Shown: positions 25,953 to 34,942 of the stretch, piece after piece | Position numbering within the stretch: position 1 is the first letter of the stretch | How the letters are laid out: every line of letters starts with the position of its first letter | NCBI RefSeq assembly: GCF_000473165.1 | Contig: NZ_KI421504.1 | Coordinates: 2,699,132 to 2,763,131 of the forward strand | Source: Leisingera aquimarina DSM 24565 | GTDB taxonomy: Bacteria; Pseudomonadota; Alphaproteobacteria; Rhodobacterales; Rhodobacteraceae | DNA length: 64,000 nt | Direction: 5' to 3' | Notes under the pieces: model-generated | Seen by the model: only the letters and a program-made list of their open reading frames with translations | What the model was told of the DNA's origin: nothing | Database searches by the model: none | Translations under genes and position numbers: made by a program

Positions 25953-26903
25953 TCATACTTGGAAACTCGAAGGTCGACAGCTGCATCGGTCAGAGAAAGA
26001 TTTAGAAAAAATGGCCACGGACCCAAAGCCACACAGGCGACGGAAACCTCCAGCACACTCATCTTGGTTTGGCTCAAAAGTTCCTTTGCTCTTTCAAGCC
26101 GCATTTGCTTGATGAAGCGCGAAGGAGATGTGCCGCAGTGCTGGCTGAACAGACGCTCGATTTGGTTTCTTGATATGGCATGACGACGGATCAGGTCGTC
26201 TGTAGTCAATTCGCAGTCGTCATCGGCTTCCTGCGTTTCCATGATGGACAGAAAGAGAGCGTTGCGCGTCCCATATCGATGGTCGACAGCTCAATCTCTG
26301 TGGAGTTTGAGAGGTTCTTGGGAGGCCTCCAATCCTGTGGTCTGCCACCTTCGCCACGATACCCTCTCCCAGTTCAGTCTGGATCAGGTTGAGCATCATA
26401 TCGGAGACAGAAAGCCCGCCAGCGAACGTAACCAGCCTCTCATCTGACGTATAGATCTGAGTTGCGGGTCTGTGATTAGGGTGCATTTCAAAAAAGCTGT
26501 TCTGTACACTCCAATGCAGAGTGAAGGCACGCTCTCCTACGACACCCGCACGCACAAGCCATGCAGCCGCTGTTCCCAGCGCGCCAAAAAGAGTGCCCAT
26601 CCGTGCCCGGCGGCGAAGCCAACCGGCGATAGTTCTGGCGTTGGGCTTTGCCGTGTCATCAAAAGCGCAGTAAAACAAACGATCACAGGGTGTGTCGTCG
26701 TCTATCGCCCCATCCGCCGGACAAGACATTCCATTGGTACAGGAAACCTCCTCGCCATCTTCGGACAGGACGCGCCACTTGTATCGCAACTGTTCGGACA
26801 GGCGATTTGCGATTGAGAGCGGCTCGATTGCGCCCGCCAAATTTAACACTGAAACCCCGGGGCAAAGAAGAAACGTGAACTCCAAGGGCCTGTCGCTGTC
26901 CAA
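25953..26903 (-). pseudogene. GlxA-type AraC-family regulator, two frameshifts
   Basis: From 26903, MDSDRPLEFTFLLCPGVSVL through FAGGLSVSDMMLNLIQTEL is the DJ-1/PfpI-like domain of GlxA-type activators. One frameshift near 26260 is needed to reach LTTDDLIRRHAISRNQIERL and SPSRFIKQMRLERAKELLSQ (AraC HTH). Another near 26030 gives GFGSVAIFSKSFSD, ending at 25953. Proteins of this type regulate carnitine, choline and dimethylglycine catabolism in other bacteria. As read it is inactive; it converges on the flavoprotein gene. Confidence 0.8.
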
Positions 26904-26961
26904 GAATTCGCCTTTTTCACCAGGAATTTCAGATGTAGTGCTTCAATGGCTTCCCTCACGC

Positions 26962-28449
26962 TCAGAGTTTGATCCAGGCGGTCTTTAGGTTGAGGAATTT
27001 CTCGAAGGCGTGCAGAGACTTGTCATGCCCGTTGCCGGACTGCTTGACGCCTCCCAGGGGAACGGTCACATCCGGCCCGCCATAGGTGTTGACGTGCACC
27101 ACGCCAGATCTCACCGCGCGAACCATTCGGTGAGCACGGCCCAAATCGGCGGTCCAGACGCCCGCAGCCAGCCCGTAAACGGTGCTGTTGGCAATTGCAG
27201 CCGCTTCGGTTTCGTCTTCAAACGGAGTCACGGCCAAAACGGGCCCGAATACTTCTTTCTGGGCCACGCTATCTTGCGGCTTAACGCCAGTTATGATGGT
27301 TGGCTCCATATAATACCCGCCAGTTTCTTCCAGAATTCGTTTGCCGCCTTGATAGACCGTGCCACCTTCTGCCTGCGCCGTCTCCACAAAGCCCAGATCC
27401 TGTTCAAGCTGGGTCAGGTTGTTGACCGCGCCGGAACTGGTGGTGATGTCCAACGGATCGCCAACCTTCATGGCCGCGGCATGTTTGGCCAACTCCGCCA
27501 CAAACTCATCATGAATGGATTTTTGCACCAGAAGGCGCGACCCCGCCACGCAGACCTGTCCTGAATTTCGGAAAATGCCCCCTGCGCTGACTTTGGCGGC
27601 TTCAGTCAGATCACGGGCATCATCGAAAACGATATTGGGGGATTTTCCACCAAGCTCGAGATAGCACCGCTTCATGTTGGAGCATGCAGAGCTTTCAAGC
27701 AGCCTGCGGCCGACCCCGCCCGAGCCGGTAAACACCATCACGTCCACGTCCATGGAAAGGGCCAAAGCCTCGCCCACCACTCGACCTGCTCCGGTGACGA
27801 CATTCAGAACGCCGGGCGGGATGCCCGCCTCAAGCGCCAGTTCAGCGATGCGCAACAAGGACAAGGACGCCGTTTCTGCGGGTTTCAGAACAACAGAGTT
27901 TCCGGCGGCCAGGGCCGGACCCAGTTTCCACGCACCGATCATCAACGGGAAGTTCCACGGCACAATCGCAGCCACCACGCCGATGGGTTCGTGATGAACA
28001 AGACCCAGAATGTCCTCGGAAGTCGGCGCCACCTGACCATAGATCTTGTCTATCGCCTCGGCATAGTAGCGGATTGTGTTCACCGCCGACCCCACTTCGG
28101 CTTTGATCGCCATGGCGATCTCGGTGCCATTGTCGCGTACGCCAAGCACCGCCAACTCCAGAGTTTCGGCTTCGATCAAGTCTGCCCACCGAAGCATCAA
28201 TTTCTTGCGCGCGGCGGGCGCAAGGCACGACCAACGCCCGTCTTCGAATGCGGCCCGTGCAGCCGCGACTGCGCGATCCGCATCATTCTTGGTGCCCGCA
28301 GCTGTTGTCGTCAGAACTTGCCCGTTTATGGGGGACAGCACCTCGTGGGTTTCACCGGTTTCGCTTGCACAGAACTCGCCATCAATGATGAGGGTGCGTG
28401 GCGTCACAGGCAAATTGCGCAGTGCGTCAACTTTGGATTGATTGAGCAT
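26962..28449 (-). CDS. Aldehyde dehydrogenase (NAD(P)+)
   Basis: 495 residues, standard length. NAD-binding PWNFPLMIGAWKLGPALAAG, catalytic Glu in LELGGKSPN, catalytic Cys in SGQVCVAGSRLLV, C-terminal PLGGVKQSGNGHD. Closest in feel to betaine-aldehyde/gamma-glutamyl-aminobutyraldehyde dehydrogenases, so an amino- or small-chain aldehyde is likely. It is the last gene of the tctCBA-aldH operon (3 bp after tctA), with an aaggata ribosome-binding site, so it probably oxidises an aldehyde made from the transported compound, or formaldehyde-type products of demethylation. Confidence 0.9.
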   Translation of the reverse strand: MLNQSKVDALRNLPVTPRTLIIDGEFCASETGETHEVLSPINGQVLTTTAAGTKNDADRAVAAARAAFEDGRWSCLAPAARKKLMLRWADLIEAETLELAVLGVRDNGTEIAMAIKAEVGSAVNTIRYYAEAIDKIYGQVAPTSEDILGLVHHEPIGVVAAIVPWNFPLMIGAWKLGPALAAGNSVVLKPAETASLSLLRIAELALEAGIPPGVLNVVTGAGRVVGEALALSMDVDVMVFTGSGGVGRRLLESSACSNMKRCYLELGGKSPNIVFDDARDLTEAAKVSAGGIFRNSGQVCVAGSRLLVQKSIHDEFVAELAKHAAAMKVGDPLDITTSSGAVNNLTQLEQDLGFVETAQAEGGTVYQGGKRILEETGGYYMEPTIITGVKPQDSVAQKEVFGPVLAVTPFEDETEAAAIANSTVYGLAAGVWTADLGRAHRMVRAVRSGVVHVNTYGGPDVTVPLGGVKQSGNGHDKSLHAFEKFLNLKTAWIKL

Positions 28450-28452
28450 GGT

Positions 28453-29976
28453 TTATCCTTGCTGAGACGTATGGACGTCGTGATCGTGATCCATCTCGGC
28501 GATGCGATCCTTGTGTTCGCGGCGCAACGTACGAACATGCATGAGCAAAACGAAGACGATGAGCAGCGCGAGGATGGCAGCGATGGGCCGATCCACAAAA
28601 TCCCAGGGGTTTTTTACCCGGATCATCGAAGTTCGCAGTTTCGCCTCCATGATGCCGCCAAGCACCATTCCGAGAATGATCGGCACCAGTGGCAGGTTCA
28701 GCCGCTTGAGGATCAGGCCAAGAATGCCAAAGCCGGAAGCGATAGCGCAATCGATGACGGAATTGCGCAAAGAATAGACTCCGACAAAGCTGAGTGTCAG
28801 GATCATCACGCCCAGGAACCTGGTGGGGATTTGGATCACCTTGGTCAGGAGGTTGGTCGAGAACAGCAGGAAAATCATGACGATCAAGTTCAGAATGATC
28901 ATCGCAATATAAAGCGCATAGACAAAATCCAGTTGGTTCTGGAACAGCTGCGGCCCCGGGATCACGTTGTGCACGTAAAAGACCGACAGCATCATCGCGG
29001 TCAGAGCCTCGCCCGGAATGCCAAGTGCCAGCAAGGGGATCATGGCCGCGCCTGGCACGGCATTGTTTGCCGCTTCGGAGGCGACCAAGCCCTCAGGTGA
29101 TCCTTCACCAAACGCTTCCGGGTTTTTCGATGTTTTTTGCGCGTAAGTATAAGACATGAACTGCGCGGTAAATTCCCCAACGCCGGGGATCATCCCCATG
29201 AGCACACCGAAACCGGATGCAGCGGATGCCACTCGCTTGTACAGCCAGATTTCTTTCAGGCTGGAAAACATCGAACCTTCGATGGGTTGTGGATGTGGGG
29301 TATTGTCCTTGTCGACCAGCAAGACAAACGCTTGCGAAAGCGCAAAAAGACCAAGCACAACGACGATCAGGTCAAACCCGCCAGCCAGCCAGGTTTGGTC
29401 GAAGGTAAAGCGGCGGGTGTATTTGATGGGCTCCAGCCCGACCGAATTCAGCAAGATGCCAAACCCCGCCAGCATGCCAGCAGCAAAGACCTGCCCGCGG
29501 TGGGCCAGGACCACCAAAATGATGCCCAATAGGGCAGCCAGGAAAATCTCACGACTTCCGAAATGCGGTGCAACCAATGCCAGCAATGGCGACAGCAGGA
29601 TAAGGCACAGGATCGAAAAGATCCCGCCAAAGAACGATGCAGAGTAAGCCAAGGCAAGCGCACGGCGCGCCTCGCCACGTTTGGTCATCGGATAGCCGTC
29701 ATAAGTGGTCAGAGCATTGACCGCTGTGCCGGGTGTGTTGATCAGAATAGCTGGCAGAGCACCGCCATACATCGAACTGCCATAGATCCCCAGAAGGATG
29801 GTCAAACCGACAATCGGTTCAAGCGAGAAGGTTGCCGGCAACAGGATGGCAATGGCCACCGCTGCACCAACTCCGGGAATGGCACCGATGACAACCCCCC
29901 CGATCGAGCCGATCAGCAGGGCGACCAGAACCTCCCATCGGGAAAGGAGTTCAACTCCGGAAAGCAACGCGTCCAT
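28453..29976 (-). CDS. tctA: Tripartite tricarboxylate transporter large membrane subunit TctA
   Basis: 507 residues with a dozen hydrophobic segments. Family motifs GAIPGVGAAVAIAILLPATF, GIYGSSMYGGALPAILINTP and GMIPGVGEFTAQFMSYTYAQ are clear. It forms the channel of a sodium- or proton-coupled uptake system for carboxylates, in the inner membrane, with TctB and the periplasmic binder TctC. 8 bp separate it from tctB. Confidence 0.93.
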   Translation of the reverse strand: MDALLSGVELLSRWEVLVALLIGSIGGVVIGAIPGVGAAVAIAILLPATFSLEPIVGLTILLGIYGSSMYGGALPAILINTPGTAVNALTTYDGYPMTKRGEARRALALAYSASFFGGIFSILCLILLSPLLALVAPHFGSREIFLAALLGIILVVLAHRGQVFAAGMLAGFGILLNSVGLEPIKYTRRFTFDQTWLAGGFDLIVVVLGLFALSQAFVLLVDKDNTPHPQPIEGSMFSSLKEIWLYKRVASAASGFGVLMGMIPGVGEFTAQFMSYTYAQKTSKNPEAFGEGSPEGLVASEAANNAVPGAAMIPLLALGIPGEALTAMMLSVFYVHNVIPGPQLFQNQLDFVYALYIAMIILNLIVMIFLLFSTNLLTKVIQIPTRFLGVMILTLSFVGVYSLRNSVIDCAIASGFGILGLILKRLNLPLVPIILGMVLGGIMEAKLRTSMIRVKNPWDFVDRPIAAILALLIVFVLLMHVRTLRREHKDRIAEMDHDHDVHTSQQG

Positions 29977-29984
29977 GAGGCACC

Positions 29985-30542
29985 TCAGAAATAAGTCAGC
30001 ATGAAAGAGCGCAGAGCGTCGGGCAGGTACTCATAGACCTGTCCTCCGGGGACTTTCACTTGCAGAAGGGATTTGAAAATGACAACGACAGTCGCCGCCA
30101 AAGCGACCGCAGCTCCCAGAAATGGGCGCAGAGGATAGGCCAGCCTAAGTGTCAGAATAACGGTGAAGATGATCGTGGATGGCAGATATCCAAGCCGCGG
30201 CACCAGCAGAACATAAGCCATGAACCAAGCCGCATATTCGAATGAGCGGAGCCAGAACCCCACCTCTTGCCAGCGCCCATCAAGTTTGGGCGATACCAAT
30301 GAGCTGATCAGGTGAAGAGCGCCAAATCCAACCATCGTGTATACTGCAACGGTTGGCCAAAAGGAGGGTTGAGCAGCCCATTTTGTTCCTTTCACAGTTG
30401 CCGTCTGGGCATCCAGATTGAGCAATAGGAACAGACTGAAGGCCAAAAAGACCCAGGCAAAGACCAGATCACCCGGTCTTCTGTATCGTTTGAAGAGGTC
30501 TTGAAGGGTTTTGGAACGTATCACAGGTATTCTCCCACGCAT
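29985..30542 (-). CDS. tctB: Tripartite tricarboxylate transporter small membrane subunit TctB
   Basis: 185 residues with four or five membrane segments (DLVFAWVFLAFSLFLLLNLD, YTMVGFGALHLISSLV, AAWFMAYVLLVPRLGYLPST, GAAVALAATVVVIFKSLLQV), the usual TctB topology. Start set at the ATG at 30542 (MRGRIPVIRSK); longer in-frame upstream sequence shows no membrane-protein character. Lies between tctC and tctA. Confidence 0.85.
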   Translation of the reverse strand: MRGRIPVIRSKTLQDLFKRYRRPGDLVFAWVFLAFSLFLLLNLDAQTATVKGTKWAAQPSFWPTVAVYTMVGFGALHLISSLVSPKLDGRWQEVGFWLRSFEYAAWFMAYVLLVPRLGYLPSTIIFTVILTLRLAYPLRPFLGAAVALAATVVVIFKSLLQVKVPGGQVYEYLPDALRSFMLTYF

Positions 30543-30604
30543 GTCCTGTCCCGATTGATCGAGGCGGCCGACACCCAGGTGACGACCGCCCGGGAGAGAC
30601 AGCA

Positions 30605-31546
30605 TTACTCAGAGAGCATGCTGCCGATCTCACCCAAGGTGGAGATGTTCTTGGCGATCAGCGCCTGGGTGTCGTCTGCGTTTTGCCAATAGACCAGCGC
30701 ACCGGTTTCCGAAGCCAGCTTTTGAGCGCGTTCAGACATCATGGTTTTCTCTGCAACCGCGATGATTTTGGCGCGCACGTCAGCGGGCGTATCTTTGGGA
30801 ACAAACAGACCATTCCACAGAGCAATGTCCAGATTGGAGGAGATTTCCGACACGGTCGGGGCGTCTGGTGTCAAGCTGATACGCTCGCCACCAATCGACG
30901 CAAGCACCTTGATGTCATCGATGCAGGGCAGCACCAACTGCAGGGTCGTATTCATAACGTCTACATCGCCAGATGCCAATGAGTTGCAATCCAGCATGTC
31001 AAAGGCCGCATCAGACCCGAAAGAGAACCCTTTTTCGCTGGCCAGTGCCATGGTCACTTGGGTCGGGATAAGCGGGGCGCCGAAATGGCCCAGAGCGACG
31101 TCATTTTCTTTGGCATAGGCCGCAAGCCCGTCCACATCGTCATAAGGGGCATTCTTTCCGGCGACGATGACAAACGGATAGGTCAAGAACGCGCCGAGCG
31201 GTTCAAACGGGTTCGGGTTCAGCTCGGGGATGCCGATCTGAGGGCCGACCACCGGCACCGCCACGATGAACGAGCCGATCGTGTAGCCATCAGGCTTTGC
31301 ACCAGCCACTTCGACAGCGCCCGGGAATGGGCCACCGCCACCACCGGGCTTGTTCACGACCGCAGCAGGCACGCCGTACTCTTTTTGAAAGTCTTCCGCG
31401 ATCATGCGCGTCAGCACATCCTCGAGATCTCCGGGGGGCCACGGGACAACAAATTCTACAGGCTTTTCCGGATACTCGGCCTGAGCCGCTACTGGAGCCA
31501 GCGTCATTGAGGCCAATATGGCTGCGGTAAGTGTTCTCTTGAGCAT
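30605..31546 (-). CDS. tctC: Tripartite tricarboxylate transporter substrate-binding protein TctC
   Basis: 313 residues with a signal peptide (MLKRTLTAAILASMTLAPVAAQA) and the Bug/TctC fold (YPEKPVEFVVPWPPGDLEDV, VNKPGGGGGPFPGAVEVAGA, LWNGLFVPKDTPADVRAKII). It captures a carboxylate in the periplasm. Start at 31546, after gggagagaa. First gene of a minus-strand operon tctC-tctB-tctA-aldehyde dehydrogenase, divergent from an IclR regulator with a palindrome between. The ligand is unknown. Confidence 0.92.
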   Translation of the reverse strand: MLKRTLTAAILASMTLAPVAAQAEYPEKPVEFVVPWPPGDLEDVLTRMIAEDFQKEYGVPAAVVNKPGGGGGPFPGAVEVAGAKPDGYTIGSFIVAVPVVGPQIGIPELNPNPFEPLGAFLTYPFVIVAGKNAPYDDVDGLAAYAKENDVALGHFGAPLIPTQVTMALASEKGFSFGSDAAFDMLDCNSLASGDVDVMNTTLQLVLPCIDDIKVLASIGGERISLTPDAPTVSEISSNLDIALWNGLFVPKDTPADVRAKIIAVAEKTMMSERAQKLASETGALVYWQNADDTQALIAKNISTLGEIGSMLSE

Positions 31547-31593
31547 TTCTCTCTCCCTGAGTAAATCCTTGGGGTCACTATTGTCACCATCTG

Positions 31594-31610
31594 TGCAAAT
31601 AATAATTGCA
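31594..31610. promoter_or_regulatory. Palindrome in tctC/iclR divergent promoter region
   Basis: TGCAAATAATAATTGCA is a near-perfect palindrome in the 135-bp gap between tctC and the IclR gene. A wider gggtcac...gtgaccc pair (~31572 and ~31651) surrounds it. Either could be the IclR operator controlling both directions. Confidence 0.4.
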
Positions 31611-31681
31611 TGGCGGATCAATTTGTGTCAACTCTGGTGTGAAAGGTGACCCAATTTTGATAATCGGCACAGGGGGAAGCA

Positions 31682-32452
31682 ATGATGGGAACGGTCTCTA
31701 ATGCACTGAAAATTCTTCATTATTTCCCTGATGGCGCAAAGGATATTGGTCTTTCTGAAATTTCCCGCCTGACTGGCCAGAATAAGGCAACGACTTACAG
31801 ATACCTTTGCGAACTCGAATCGAATTGCTTTGTGAAGCAGGACCCGAATACAAAGGGGTATCGATTGGGGGCCGCGATCACTGACCTTGCGCGCTTGTCT
31901 GATCCAGGCACATCGATCCTTCAAATCCTTGCGCAGATTCTTGAGGCCGTATCCGACGAAGCATCTTGTTGGGCATTTCTGTATTCGGCACAGCAGGGCC
32001 CACTGGTGCCGCTTGTGGTCTATAATATGGGGACACCGCAGGAGGCGGACTTTCAGGAAATCTCGGCCTACTCGAGTCCAGGAGTTTGTTTGCATGCCGT
32101 TAGTGGCAACGTGCTGCCTAACGTTGCGCGCTCCAACCGGAGCGGATCTCTGTGGGATGAATCGGTTTCTGAATTCAAAGCCCATGGGGTTGCCCCATCT
32201 CCTCACGAGACCGGACCCGCCATATCCTATTCCGCACCGGTCTTCGATGCGACGGGCTCGTTCAGGTATATCATCACGCTCGCAAGGCCACGAAACCCTT
32301 CCAAGAAATCACCGATGCCTTTGAAGTCGGCCGTCTTACTTGCGGCGCGATCAGGCACGGCAGCCTTCGGGGGAACCCATTTATCCAATGGTTCCCAATC
32401 GAAACCAAAAAACACTGCGCCGGGGGCTGCATTGCACCCTCGAAAGCTCTGA
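31682..32452 (+). CDS. IclR-family transcriptional regulator
   Basis: 256 residues. The HTH (SNALKILHYFPDGAKDIGLS, EISRLTGQNKATTYRYLCEL) and effector domain (SDEASCWAFLYSAQQGPLVP, YSAPVFDATGSFRYIITLA) are clear. The last ~35 residues (GTAAFGGTHLSNGSQSKPKN onward) are atypical and look like out-of-frame or decayed sequence after the usual LKSAVLLAARS helix, so the C-terminus may be frameshifted. Divergent from tctC and 18 bp upstream of the 816-residue oxidoreductase gene, so it may be autoregulated with the demethylation operon. Confidence 0.82.
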   Translation: MMGTVSNALKILHYFPDGAKDIGLSEISRLTGQNKATTYRYLCELESNCFVKQDPNTKGYRLGAAITDLARLSDPGTSILQILAQILEAVSDEASCWAFLYSAQQGPLVPLVVYNMGTPQEADFQEISAYSSPGVCLHAVSGNVLPNVARSNRSGSLWDESVSEFKAHGVAPSPHETGPAISYSAPVFDATGSFRYIITLARPRNPSKKSPMPLKSAVLLAARSGTAAFGGTHLSNGSQSKPKNTAPGAALHPRKL

Positions 32453-32470
32453 CTTTTCGGAGAACAACAA

Positions 32471-34921
32471 ATGACCAAGCCCCTTCCCGATCAGGCTCCG
32501 GTTGTCATCATTGGCGGCGGCATTATCGGAGTTTCGACGCTGTATCACTTGGCGCACCGTGGCGTGCGTGCTGTTTTGATCGAACGCAAGAAAATCGCCA
32601 GCGGTACCACATGGCATGCCGCCGGGATTGTGGGCCAGCTGCGTGACAGCACCTCGCAAACCGAGCTTGGGAAATACACGGCCAAGCTGTTTCAGACTCT
32701 GGAAATTGAGACCGGGCAAGGCACTGGGTACAAGCAAAACGGCACGATCAACCTTGCCCTCAGCGACCTGCGGCACGAGCAATTGTTGCGTAACCATGAC
32801 CACGCGGCGCGCATGGGCATTCCAACCCGGATGCTTTCGGTGCCGGAATTGCAAGAGTTCTGGCCTGATGTTGATGTTAGTGATGTAAGATCTGCATTTC
32901 ATGTCCCATCGAATGGTCAGGTTAATCCACTCGATGTTTCCGTCGCATTGTCCAAGGGCGCGAGGGCGCTGGGAGCACAGGTCTTTGAGGGAACCAAAGT
33001 CGAGCGGTTAATCCTAAACGGTGGTCGCGTCACCGGTGTTGAGACCGACAGAGGGGTGATTGCAACCGGCAAAGTTTTGATCGCCGGGGGCATGTGGAGC
33101 CATCTGTTCGCCAAAGCGCACGGGGTGACGGTGCCATTGCATGCCGCCGAGCACTTTTACATCGTGACAGAGCCGGTAAAGGGGCTGCCATCGACGCAAC
33201 CCATTTTGAATATCGCCGAAGAGCGCACCTATTGGAAAGAGGATGCGGGCAAGCTGCTGATCGGCGGGTTCGAGGCGATGGGTAAGCCCTACGGGCGCGA
33301 GGGCATCCCCGAGGATTTCGAATTCGATGAGCTGCCATTTGACATGGAACACGTCGAACCCGAGCTGGAACGCATGTTCGCCCGGATGCCGGCGCTGGCC
33401 GGAATGGGTATCCAGACTTTCTTTAACGGGCCAGAAAGCTTCACCCCCGATGGGCGTCCTTACATGGGCCCGTCTTCCGAGGTCGAAGGCGTGTTTCTTG
33501 CCACAGGAATGAACTCCAACGGTATTCTGAATTCCGGCGGCACCGGGTTGACCATGGCTGAATGGCTGATCGACGGTATGCCAACACGATCCATGCTTCC
33601 CTTGCTGGCGGTGCGTGCGCACCCGTTCCAGAAAAACACCGCCTATAATGCCGAGCGTGCCGCCGAGGCAGTGGGTTTTCACTATGGCATCCACTGGGCG
33701 GGACGGCAGGTAACCTCCGCGCGCGGGGTGCGACAGGTGCCGTTGCATGATCGATTGAAAGACGCCGGCGCGCAGTTTGCCGAGCGGATCGGCTGGGAAG
33801 TGCCGATGTATTTCGGCGAAGACTGGCGCGACGCGCCGTCGATCCGATGGAAACCCTGGTCGGCGCATGTGCGCGACGAGTGCCTTGCGGCGCGCGACGA
33901 CGCGGTGATTCTGGATCAATCAATGTATGGTAAGTTACTTGTGCAGGGGCCGGATGCGGTCAAAGCATTGAACCGGGTCTGCGGCACCGAGATGGATGTG
34001 CCCGTGGGCAGTTCCGTCTACACACAATTCCTGAACACACGAGGCGGGATCGAGGCGGATGTAACAGTGACCCGTATGGCCCTGCAAAGCTTCATGGTGG
34101 TCACCGGTCACCCCAGTCAGATGCGCGACCAGTACTGGATCAAAACAAACGCGGACCCGGATTGGCAATTCGAGGTGTTCGATGCCACCTCGGCCTATGG
34201 GTTGCTGACCATTCACGGCCCGAAATCCCGCGATATCCTGCAGGCGATCAGCGGCGATGACCTTTCAAACGAGGCATTCCCCTTTGGTGCTGCTCGGGAA
34301 ATCGACATTGCCCATGCCAGAGGGTGGGCGATCCGCCGGTCTTTCCTGGGCGAGTTGGGTTTTGAACTGATGGCCCCGACAGAGTTCATGTCTGGGGTTT
34401 ACGAAGCACTTATGACGGCAGGCAAGCAGCACAATCTGCGCCACATGGGTATGTTCGCCATGAATGCCTGCCGATTGGAAAAAGGGTTTCGTCACTTCGG
34501 TCATGACATTGGCGAGGACGACACACCTTTTGAAACCGGACTGGGGTTCGCCGTATCGTTGGACAAAGGTGATTTCCTGGGCCGCGAAACCCTGGCAGAG
34601 CAGAAGGCAGGCGGCTCTGCCACCCGACATCGCACCGTGTCGATCAGCGTACCTGGCCTGACCGCAGAGGAAGGCCCCTACCTGATTCACAATGAACCCA
34701 TATGGAAAGGTGGCGGGATCGTCGGCCATGTCACCAGCGGCGACTGGGGTTTCCGGCTGGAACAGATGATTGGACTTGCCTCCGTTGAAAACCCGGAAGG
34801 GGTTTCCAAGGCGTGGATCGACGAAGGCGGTTTCGAAGTTCAGATCGCAGGCCATCTGCACCCGGTCACGGCGCAGCTCGCGCCATTTTATGACCCCAGG
34901 GGAGAAATTATGCGCGGTTGA
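32471..34921 (+). CDS. FAD-dependent oxidoreductase fused to GcvT (dimethylglycine/sarcosine dehydrogenase-like)
   Basis: 816 residues. Residues 1-~390 are a DAO-type FAD domain (VVIIGGGIIGVSTLYHLAHR) with GTTWHAAG, the motif whose His binds FAD covalently in dimethylglycine dehydrogenase. Residues ~400-816 are FAO_M linker plus aminomethyltransferase domains (FGEDWRDAPSIRW, FLNTRGGIEADVTVTRMALQ, RRSFLGELGFELMAPTEF). Such enzymes oxidise an N-methyl group and pass the formaldehyde unit to tetrahydrofolate. Start after cggag. First structural gene of a four-gene + operon with 21, 1 and 20-bp gaps. Substrate unknown; dimethylglycine or sarcosine activity is one option. Confidence 0.9.
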   Translation: MTKPLPDQAPVVIIGGGIIGVSTLYHLAHRGVRAVLIERKKIASGTTWHAAGIVGQLRDSTSQTELGKYTAKLFQTLEIETGQGTGYKQNGTINLALSDLRHEQLLRNHDHAARMGIPTRMLSVPELQEFWPDVDVSDVRSAFHVPSNGQVNPLDVSVALSKGARALGAQVFEGTKVERLILNGGRVTGVETDRGVIATGKVLIAGGMWSHLFAKAHGVTVPLHAAEHFYIVTEPVKGLPSTQPILNIAEERTYWKEDAGKLLIGGFEAMGKPYGREGIPEDFEFDELPFDMEHVEPELERMFARMPALAGMGIQTFFNGPESFTPDGRPYMGPSSEVEGVFLATGMNSNGILNSGGTGLTMAEWLIDGMPTRSMLPLLAVRAHPFQKNTAYNAERAAEAVGFHYGIHWAGRQVTSARGVRQVPLHDRLKDAGAQFAERIGWEVPMYFGEDWRDAPSIRWKPWSAHVRDECLAARDDAVILDQSMYGKLLVQGPDAVKALNRVCGTEMDVPVGSSVYTQFLNTRGGIEADVTVTRMALQSFMVVTGHPSQMRDQYWIKTNADPDWQFEVFDATSAYGLLTIHGPKSRDILQAISGDDLSNEAFPFGAAREIDIAHARGWAIRRSFLGELGFELMAPTEFMSGVYEALMTAGKQHNLRHMGMFAMNACRLEKGFRHFGHDIGEDDTPFETGLGFAVSLDKGDFLGRETLAEQKAGGSATRHRTVSISVPGLTAEEGPYLIHNEPIWKGGGIVGHVTSGDWGFRLEQMIGLASVENPEGVSKAWIDEGGFEVQIAGHLHPVTAQLAPFYDPRGEIMRG

Positions 34922-34942
34922 CGCGCATCAGGGAGGAAAACC

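Noticed and set aside
27991-29100. 369-codon open frame on + opposite tctA and the aldehyde dehydrogenase
   Set aside because: It is antisense to two clearly conserved genes, spans their boundary, and its sequence (many His/Gln/Asp) is typical of a GC-rich shadow frame.
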